DNA of 33,349 nt. Source: Lachnospiraceae bacterium (GTDB lineage: Bacteria > Bacillota > Clostridia > Lachnospirales > Lachnospiraceae). The notes below the pieces were generated by a model. That model did not search any database and was not told the DNA's origin. It worked only from the letters and a program-made list of their open reading frames with translations. The DNA lies in contig JAUNGI010000031.1 in NCBI GenBank assembly GCA_030524525.1, positions 1-33,349 on the forward strand, given 5' to 3'. Positions 7,445-12,727 of this stretch are shown in pieces. Each line of letters begins with the position of its first letter. Position 1 is the stretch's first letter. Both the position numbers and the translations under genes were made by a program.

Positions 7445-9201
7445 CACAATCAAGAACACATACCTGCAACGAGCTTCGGCTTGCCAACGTGGGCGAGACC
7501 GTGACCTTGGCGGGCTGGTATGACAACATGCGCAAGGTAAGCCGCAATCTGGGCTTCCTGATCCTTCGCGACTTCTACGGGACGACGCAGTGCGTGGTGG
7601 AGACCGAAGAAATGATGGAGGCGCTGAACGGCGTGAACAACGAATCCACCCTTTCGGTTACCGGCGTGGTAAGAGAGCGCTCCAACAAAAACCCGCAGCT
7701 TGCCACCGGGGATATCGAGGTGGTTCCCACGGAGATCCGGGTATTGGGAAAGTGCATCCACAATGAGCTTCCCTTTGAGATCGCCCGTTCCAAGGAGGCG
7801 GACGAGGCGGTCCGGCTGAAATACCGTTATCTGGATCTGCGAAATCCCGCGGTAAAGGACAAGATCATCCTGCGCAGCAAGATCGTAGCGGAGCTTCGTC
7901 AAAGCATGATCGCCCACGATTTTATGGAGATCACCACGCCGATCCTGACCTGCTCCTCTCCCGAAGGGGCAAGAGACTATCTCGTGCCGGCAAGAAATCA
8001 TCCGGGCAGGTTTTACGCGCTTCCGCAGGCGCCCCAGCAGTTTAAGCAGATCCTGATGACCGCCGGCTTTGACCGCTATTTCCAGATCGCGCCCTGCTTC
8101 CGCGACGAGGACGCGCGTGCCGATCGTTCTCCCGGCGAGTTTTATCAGCTGGATATGGAGATGGCGTTCGCCTCGCAGGAGGACGTCTTTGCGGTCATTG
8201 AGGACGTGATCCCTCCGGTCTTTGCAAAATACGGTATTTACAAGAAAGCGTCCGCCGCGCCCTTCCGCCGCATCTCCTATCAGGACGCGCTTGCAGCCTA
8301 CGGCTCCGACAAGCCGGATCTGCGGATCGACCTGACCCTGACCGACGCTACGGATGCGCTTTCCGACTGCGGCTTCGCGCCGTTTGCGGGCAATTCCGTT
8401 CAGGCGATCGTTGTGGACGGCTTTACCGCAACGAGAAAGGTCATCGACAAGATCATGGCGGACTGCGAAATGATCTCCGGTCAGAAGGGCTACTGGTTCA
8501 AGCTGGATGAAAACGGCGAATTGGTGGGCGGCATTGCAAAATTCCTGCAGGAAAGCAAAGCGGAGGTCGTGGAAAAGCTTGGGCTCAAGCCCGGCGACTT
8601 CGTGGGCCTGACCGCAGGAAAGCGGCTGACCGCGCTGAAATCCGCCGGCGTTCTTCGGAAGCTGCTCGGAGAAAACTGCGAAAAGCATAAGAAGAACGAC
8701 TGCTATGAATTCTGCTGGATCGTGGATTTCCCGATGTACGAGATCGGCGAGGAATCCGGCGAGCTGGAGTTCTGCCACAATCCGTTCTCCATGCCGCAGG
8801 GCGGTATGGACGCTCTGAACAACCAGGACCCGCTTGAGATCAAGGCATACCAGTACGATCTGGTCTGCAACGGCGTGGAGCTTTCCTCCGGAGCCGTCCG
8901 TAACCACGATCCGGAGATCATGGTGCGCGCCTTTGACATCGTGGGTCTGAAGGAAGAGGACGTGAAGGCAAAATTCCCGGCAATGTACAACGCGTTCTGC
9001 TACGGCGCTCCGCCCCACGCGGGCATTGCGCCCGGCGTTGACCGCATGGTCATGCTGATCGCCGGCGAGGAAAGCATCCGCGAGATCATTCCGTTCCCGA
9101 TGAACAAGAACGCGCAGGACGTTATGATGGGAGCGCCGTCTCCGGTCAGCGCCAAGCAGCTTGCGGACGTGCATATTGCGATCGTTGAGGATGCGGAGTA
9201 A
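7441..9201 (+). CDS. aspS: Aspartyl-tRNA synthetase
   Basis: Class IIb synthetase of the bacterial type, 586 aa from ATG 7441. An N-terminal OB-fold anticodon domain (GETVTLAGWYDNMR) is followed by the catalytic core with motif 2 (CFRDEDARADRS, near 219), a GAD-type insertion (about 285-410) and motif 3 (GIAPGVDRMVML, near 527). The motif 2 region reads RADRSPGEFYQLD rather than the RADRQPEFTQID of the classic enzyme, a variant I believe is common in Clostridia. Whether it also charges tRNA-Asn cannot be read from the sequence. A longer in-frame start at 7342 adds leader-encoded residues and was rejected. Expression is probably set by the structured leader and the coupled leader ORF. Confidence 0.97.
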   Translation: MTQSRTHTCNELRLANVGETVTLAGWYDNMRKVSRNLGFLILRDFYGTTQCVVETEEMMEALNGVNNESTLSVTGVVRERSNKNPQLATGDIEVVPTEIRVLGKCIHNELPFEIARSKEADEAVRLKYRYLDLRNPAVKDKIILRSKIVAELRQSMIAHDFMEITTPILTCSSPEGARDYLVPARNHPGRFYALPQAPQQFKQILMTAGFDRYFQIAPCFRDEDARADRSPGEFYQLDMEMAFASQEDVFAVIEDVIPPVFAKYGIYKKASAAPFRRISYQDALAAYGSDKPDLRIDLTLTDATDALSDCGFAPFAGNSVQAIVVDGFTATRKVIDKIMADCEMISGQKGYWFKLDENGELVGGIAKFLQESKAEVVEKLGLKPGDFVGLTAGKRLTALKSAGVLRKLLGENCEKHKKNDCYEFCWIVDFPMYEIGEESGELEFCHNPFSMPQGGMDALNNQDPLEIKAYQYDLVCNGVELSSGAVRNHDPEIMVRAFDIVGLKEEDVKAKFPAMYNAFCYGAPPHAGIAPGVDRMVMLIAGEESIREIIPFPMNKNAQDVMMGAPSPVSAKQLADVHIAIVEDAE

Positions 9202-9486
9202 GTGGGTTCCGTATTTTACGTCCTGATCGCGCTTCTGATCGGGACGAATCTAAATGCGTTTGCGCTGATGGGGATCGACAAGCGCCGGGCGGAAAAACAC
9301 CGGTGGCGTATTCCCGAACGGACGCTGTTCCTGTCCGCCCTTTTGTTCGGCGGGCTGGGAGCGGTGCTTGGGATGCGCGTGTTCCGCCACAAAACGAAGC
9401 ATTGGTATTTTGCGGTGGGAATGCCGGTCATTCTGCTGGCGCAGTTGGCGCTTCTCGGCTTTTTGCTGAAAGAATTTGTTTTATAA
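9202..9486 (+). CDS. DUF1294 small membrane protein
   Basis: A 94-aa membrane protein with the DUF1294 signature: a first hydrophobic helix, then MGIDKRRA, RWRIPE, a glycine-rich second helix (LLFGGLGAVLGM), FRHKTKHWYF and a final hydrophobic stretch. The function of the family is unknown. The start is a GTG placed directly after the aspS TAA; no ATG would keep the first helix. The nearest GGAG ends only 3 nt before the GTG, so it is probably translated by coupling from aspS. Confidence 0.85.
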   Translation: MGSVFYVLIALLIGTNLNAFALMGIDKRRAEKHRWRIPERTLFLSALLFGGLGAVLGMRVFRHKTKHWYFAVGMPVILLAQLALLGFLLKEFVL

Positions 9487-9638
9487 GCGTTTCATAAAAC
9501 ATGCACCGCGAGGGCGGTATTCCCGCGCGAGGCAGCCTTGGCTTTGTGCGAAAAAACGAAGCCTGCGGGGGAAATTTAGCTCTGCGCGAAGCTTAAAACA
9601 TACTGCGGAGCAAAAATAAAAATCATTAGGAGGTCATT
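9487..9638. other. Intergenic gap before galM
   Basis: GC-rich at first, AT-rich in the last 40 nt. I found no convincing terminator or consensus promoter, only the galM ribosome site AGGAGG at about 9629. Confidence 0.4.
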
Positions 9639-10715
9639 ATGAGTGTAGTAAAATCAAATTTCGGTAAGACCAAGGACGGAAAGACCGCGACCTTGTACAC
9701 CATCGAAAACAAAAACGGAATGCGGGTGTCGTTCTGCGACTACGGCGCGGCGATCGTCAGCATCGTGGTTCCCGACCGCAACGGTCGTTTGGAGGACGTG
9801 GCGCTCGGCTACGACAGCGTTACGGGCTATGAGGAAAACGGAGCGGGCTACGGCTCCTTTATCGGCCGTCACGCGAACCGCATCGGCGGCGCCAAGTTCA
9901 CGATCAACGGCGTGGACTATGAGCTTGCCAAGAACGACAACGCCGTGAACAATCTGCACAGCGGCCCGGTCAGCTACAACAAGTATTTTTACGATGTGGA
10001 GGTGTTCACCGACGAGGACAGCACCAGCATTGAATTCAGCCGTCTGAGTCCCGACGGCGAGCAGGGCTTTCCGGGAAATCTGGATGTGTCCGTTACCTAC
10101 ACGCTGACCGACGACAACGATCTGGCAATCGAGTATTTCGCGGTCAGCGACAAGGACACCGTCATCAACCTGACGAACCACAGCTATTTTAATCTTGCCG
10201 GACAGGCGGCAGGCTCGATCGAAGATCACGAGGTCTGGGTCAAGAGCAAGGAGATCACCCCCACCGACGCGCTGCTGATCCCCACGGGCGAATTCATGGA
10301 CGTGACCGGAACGCCGATGGACTTCCGTACGCCGAAGAAGGTGGGACGGGATATCAACGCCGATTTTGAGCCTTTGAAGCTGGCGGGCGGCTACGATCAT
10401 AACTATGTGCTTGACCTCGATATCGACGAGGACGAGATGGATCTGGTTGCCAGCCTGTACGACGAAAAGAGCGGCCGCTATATGGAGGTCTATACCGACT
10501 GCCCCGGCATGCAGCTCTATACCGGCAATTTCATTGACGGCGCAAACAACCCGGCAAAGGGTAAGGGCGGCGTCGTTTATAAGAAGCGCGACGGTATCTG
10601 CTTTGAGACGCAGTTCTATCCGAACGCCTGCAACATCGAGGGCTTCCCCAGCAGCGTGTTTAAGGCAGGCGAGCCGTTTGATTATTGTACGGTTTACAGC
10701 TTTTCGGTGAAGTAG
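9639..10715 (+). CDS. galM: Aldose 1-epimerase (mutarotase)
   Basis: Interconverts the alpha and beta anomers of aldohexoses, chiefly galactose and glucose, at the entry to the Leloir pathway. The 358-aa product has GSFIGRHANRIGGA near residue 70, the catalytic histidine region NLTNHSYFNL near 177 and the catalytic glutamate in CFETQFYPN near 320. The ATG follows AGGAGG at good spacing. It appears to be a single-gene transcript, since a clear intrinsic terminator follows. Its last seven codons and 4 further bases are repeated 663 nt downstream, which marks the galM 3' end as a recombination or insertion point. Confidence 0.96.
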   Translation: MSVVKSNFGKTKDGKTATLYTIENKNGMRVSFCDYGAAIVSIVVPDRNGRLEDVALGYDSVTGYEENGAGYGSFIGRHANRIGGAKFTINGVDYELAKNDNAVNNLHSGPVSYNKYFYDVEVFTDEDSTSIEFSRLSPDGEQGFPGNLDVSVTYTLTDDNDLAIEYFAVSDKDTVINLTNHSYFNLAGQAAGSIEDHEVWVKSKEITPTDALLIPTGEFMDVTGTPMDFRTPKKVGRDINADFEPLKLAGGYDHNYVLDLDIDEDEMDLVASLYDEKSGRYMEVYTDCPGMQLYTGNFIDGANNPAKGKGGVVYKKRDGICFETQFYPNACNIEGFPSSVFKAGEPFDYCTVYSFSVK

Positions 10716-10719
10716 GAGA
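10695..10719 (+). repeat. Direct repeat, left copy (galM 3' tail)
   Basis: A 25-nt segment covering the last seven galM codons, the stop and 4 further bases matches 11358-11382 with two mismatches. The final 17 nt (TTCGGTGAAGTAGGAGA, 10703-10719) are identical. The two copies bracket about 640 nt that include a terminator and the unknown 126-aa gene. Confidence 0.75.
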
Positions 10720-10735
10720 AAGAGAAGAATTAAAA

Positions 10736-10778
10736 TTTTCCCCTATGTCTTTATGTAAGGACATGGGGGAAGTTTTTT
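10736..10778 (+). terminator. Rho-independent terminator of galM
   Basis: A long stem pairs 10738-10752 with 10757-10771 (TTCCCC...GGGGAA outside, ATGTC...GACAT inside, two G-T pairs) with a 4-nt loop, followed within two bases by six T residues (10773-10778). Confidence 0.85.
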
Positions 10779-10882
10779 AGAGGATTGTTTTGCGTACCGT
10801 TCCGGCAGAGAGATTTGAGAAAATGCCGTTGTAAATGTGAAATTGCAGATACGTGGCAGTTTTTTTGATATAGGAGGATTGT

Positions 10883-11263
10883 GTGAAGTACAAATACATG
10901 AGAATACAAGGCAGGGAGACTTCATGGATAACAAAGTATCCCAAAGGAATATTCAGCATGTGCTGGAGAATGATACAAGACGGTGTTATGAGCAAAGAAG
11001 ATGAAGAAATCTTTTGCAATATTGACCAATGGTTTAAGCGCAGACTTCCGGAACCGGAACCATGTAAAAATGGGGAACCGGTAATTACTTTTTTTAAGAC
11101 GGAGACAACGGAAGAAATGCAAAAGGTTATTGAACCAGCGATGCAGCTATTAGATAAATATGCACACGAGTATGATGTGGTATATACCAATTTTGTGGGT
11201 ACTGTTGTTTACGAGGATAAATGGCAGGTTGCAGTACGGGTCGAAAACGGCAAGATGGTATGA
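10883..11263 (+). CDS. Unknown 126-aa cytosolic protein
   Basis: I do not recognise this family. A GTG start has AGGAGG (10872-10877) at 5-nt spacing, which makes real translation likely. The product is soluble, without signal peptide or membrane helix, rich in Glu, Lys and aromatic residues, with a proline-rich stretch (RRLPEPEPCKNGEP) near residues 52-65. Codon use is AT-richer than the flanking housekeeping genes, which suggests acquisition. It sits alone between the galM terminator and the second galM-tail repeat. Its upstream leader (about 10833-10877) is imperfectly repeated after the gene (about 11306-11357), as if a second cassette of the same kind had been lost. Size and placement resemble small cargo such as immunity proteins, but this is speculation. 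Confidence 0.7.
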   Translation: MKYKYMRIQGRETSWITKYPKGIFSMCWRMIQDGVMSKEDEEIFCNIDQWFKRRLPEPEPCKNGEPVITFFKTETTEEMQKVIEPAMQLLDKYAHEYDVVYTNFVGTVVYEDKWQVAVRVENGKMV

Positions 11264-11305
11264 GAGGGCGAGAGGGATGGCTGCGGTCGGCGAGAGCTGG
11301 CTGCG

Positions 11306-11357
11306 ATTGTAACGTATCGTTGCGGTATTTGTGGCAGTGGCAGATATATTGAGGAGG
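11306..11357 (+). repeat. Degenerate second copy of the 126-aa gene's leader
   Basis: Resembles 10833-10877: both contain TTGTAA, TTGC-G, TGGCAGT, GATATA and a GAGG ribosome site in the same order with small indels. Here no long gene follows; instead the galM-tail repeat begins directly after the ribosome site. Confidence 0.45.
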
Positions 11358-11382
11358 TACAGATCTTCGGTGAAGTAGGAGA
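11358..11382 (+). repeat. Direct repeat, right copy (galM tail-like)
   Basis: Matches 10695-10719 with two mismatches and would encode YRSSVK-stop in place of galM's YSFSVK-stop. This is the right border of the segment carrying the 126-aa gene. Confidence 0.7.
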
Positions 11383-11438
11383 GCGGGAATAGAAGGATAT
11401 TCCGCTTGGCGTACGACACTGCTCCTAACAATAAGTTG

Positions 11439-11504
11439 AGGTGCGGATATTTTCTTGCAACAGCGAAGCTGCTGTGGCGGGAAAATGTCCGCACCTTGTT
11501 TTTG
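11439..11504 (+). terminator. Long hairpin with T-run, probable terminator
   Basis: AGGTGCGGATATTTTC (11439-11454) pairs with GAAAATGTCCGCACCT (11481-11496) through one G-T pair. The enclosed bases hold a second small stem (ACAGC/GCTGT). TTGTTTTTG follows. It is longer than most intrinsic terminators and could also be a stable small RNA. Confidence 0.5.
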
Positions 11505-11567
11505 TGGCATATTTTGCATATTAGTAAGCTCATGAGATACTCAATACCCTATTCACGAAAAAAAGTG

Positions 11568-11604
11568 TTGACATCCTAGCCTAGATGTGTTATATCTAGG
11601 TTAG
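11568..11604 (+). promoter_or_regulatory. Promoter with embedded palindromic operator
   Basis: A perfect -35 TTGACA (11568-11573), 17-bp spacer and -10 TATATC (11591-11596). Arms CTAGCCTAGAT (11576-11586) and ATCTAGGTTAG (11594-11604) form an 11-bp inverted repeat with one mismatch and a 7-nt centre that covers spacer and -10. This is typical of a repressor site. No sizeable gene follows; the next translatable unit is the 27-aa peptide near 11907. Confidence 0.6.
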
Positions 11605-11611
11605 ATCAAGT

Positions 11612-11667
11612 CATTGCATTTGCTTCTATAGTACTACTAGTACTAATATAGTGATAAAAATGCAATG
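11612..11667 (+). other. Inverted repeat in the 5' region of the putative transcript
   Basis: CATTGCATTT (11612-11621) and AAATGCAATG (11658-11667) are perfect inverted copies. Between them lies a further palindromic stretch with AGTACT-ACT-AGTACT. Any RNA from the 11568 promoter would begin with this large hairpin. Its role is unknown. Confidence 0.5.
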
Positions 11668-11894
11668 TGGATTGCAAAGTGAACAGGGTATGCACAAGTT
11701 TGATATGGGGCAATCTTTTTGGAACTGTTCTTAAAGGTTCCCCATCTTGTGCTCCTGCATAGTATTTTCTTGAATTGGATTATTGAACGCTTTTTGCTGG
11801 AATAAGGAAAACAGGGGAAAAGAAAAAAGGTTATTGCCATAGTCGTGTGGAACTAGTACATATATTGCATTGCCGCCCCTTAGATAGATATAAG
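11668..11894. other. AT-rich stretch without a supported gene
   Basis: Only very short frames are present. A possible weak promoter for the small peptide is TTGCCA (11834-11839), 17 bp, TACATA (11857-11862). Confidence 0.3.
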
Positions 11895-11906
11895 AAGGAG
11901 GTGTTT

Positions 11907-11990
11907 CTGGCGGGACTTTTTACATCATTTATCCTCTCTGTGGTGGCAAGCGTAGTTGCCTACTACATTTGCAAATGGTTAGACAGATGA
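11907..11990 (+). CDS. Small hydrophobic peptide, probable type I toxin
   Basis: A 27-residue frame, beginning MAGLFTSFILSV and ending ICKWLDR, forms a single membrane helix followed by a charged C-terminus. This is the plan of Fst/TxpA-like and other membrane toxins of type I toxin-antitoxin loci. A strong AAGGAGG (11895-11901) lies 5 nt before a CTG codon, the best-placed start. An in-frame GTG at 11901 overlaps the ribosome site and is less likely. A consensus promoter on the opposite strand (12116-12144) points at the 3' end of this gene, as expected for a convergent antisense antitoxin. The gene is too short for routine callers. Family assignment rests on architecture, not on a database match. 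Confidence 0.55.
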   Translation: MAGLFTSFILSVVASVVAYYICKWLDR

Positions 11991-11999
11991 GGAGAATTG

Positions 12000-12109
12000 G
12001 GAAATAGCCTAGGGTATAAGCCACCCTACCAAACGGAATAGACAAGCCCAAGAGTGGACTCTCTGGGGCTTGTCGCTGTCCCTGTGGGAACTTTTACATC
12101 CTTTTGCCT
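12000..12109 (-). ncRNA. Putative antisense antitoxin RNA
   Basis: Inferred from the minus-strand promoter at 12116-12144; transcription would start near 12109 and run towards the toxin mRNA 3' region. It contains a stable hairpin formed by GACAAGCCC and GGGCTTGTC (12041-12074). The 3' end is uncertain because no T-rich terminator is evident. The transcript would be complementary to the 3' untranslated part of the small-peptide mRNA. Confidence 0.4.
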
Positions 12110-12115
12110 ACAAGC

Positions 12116-12144
12116 ATTATAGCATATGCAATCAGCATTTGCAA
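12116..12144 (-). promoter_or_regulatory. Consensus minus-strand promoter of the antisense RNA
   Basis: Read on the minus strand: -35 TTGCAA (12144-12139), 17-bp spacer, -10 TATAAT (12121-12116). The -10 is a perfect consensus. The only ORF downstream on that strand is a 73-aa frame with no family resemblance, so an untranslated RNA is the better explanation. Confidence 0.65.
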
Positions 12145-12278
12145 GTTTTCTCTTCGACGAAAAACGGTATCTTGTGGGTGTTGCAATGTGCGTTGTAAAG
12201 TTTGCAAGAACCTTTTGCGTTTTCTGCCATTGTTCTTGTGCTTCCACAGGGGCAATATATTACCGAATGAAATTTTGA

Positions 12279-12434
12279 GTGGAGTGTAAGGGGGATATCG
12301 AAATATTGGAACTATGCGAAAAAGGCATTGTGATGGGGAATGCCGTCAATAAGGTTAAGGAAAAAGCTGATTGGATCATTGACAGTAACGATGAAGACGG
12401 CACTGCGGAACGCTTAAAAGAGCTATCTGAATAG
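12279..12434 (+). pseudogene. C-terminal remnant of a Cof-type HAD phosphatase
   Basis: A 51-codon frame (GTG at 12279 to TAG at 12434) encodes GDIEILELCEKGIVMGNA, then a KEKADWI segment and NDEDGTAERLKEL. This matches the C-terminal motif IV region of Cof/HAD-IIB sugar phosphatases (GD..EM...G..VAMGNA...VK..AD..). The remaining roughly 200 residues are missing and an in-frame stop lies just upstream. It is a decayed fragment left by rearrangement in the island. Confidence 0.75.
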
Positions 12435-12633
12435 AAGACAACATTGTAAGACATAGACTCAAGCGTATAGGTGCAACTTGTGAGCCTTGGAATGTGACAG
12501 CTGTAATCTAGCTCTACAGTGCTTACTTCCACCACTTTGTGTTTGGACAAGAAGATTGCCCAAACGACGACGGCAGAAAACAAATACTTCGGTACAATAT
12601 TTGTAAAAAACGGTCGAAAAGACAAAGATATTC
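12435..12633. other. Non-coding stretch before the cas promoter
   Basis: No supported gene. I looked for CRISPR repeats and a leader here and saw none. Confidence 0.4.
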
Positions 12634-12662
12634 TTGACAAGCTAAAACGAATGTGTTACTAT
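12634..12662 (+). promoter_or_regulatory. Promoter of the type I-C cas operon
   Basis: A perfect -35 TTGACA (12634-12639), 17-bp spacer and -10 TACTAT (12657-12662) lie about 58 nt before the start of the cas3 mRNA leader-coding junction, giving a short leader with the strong ribosome site GGGGGAG ahead of ATG 12728. Confidence 0.7.
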
Positions 12663-12727
12663 AAAAATATGAATGCAATGATATCCGAGTTGATTCCTTT
12701 GAACTGAGACGGTTATAAGGGGGAGCC

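Noticed and set aside
11643-11840. 65-aa minus-strand ORF in the island
   Set aside because: No ribosome site or family features; AT-rich chance frame.
12041-12090. Possible CRISPR repeat (GTCGC-type sequence at 12072)
   Set aside because: It occurs once, is part of the toxin 3' hairpin region and is not repeated at spacer intervals.
12026-12247. 73-aa minus-strand ORF across the antisense promoter
   Set aside because: Its start lies upstream of the antisense promoter, and the product has no recognisable features; the region fits a non-coding antisense RNA better.
12260-12640. 126-aa minus-strand ORF
   Set aside because: It is a shadow of the HAD remnant, whose + strand frame has clear motif conservation.
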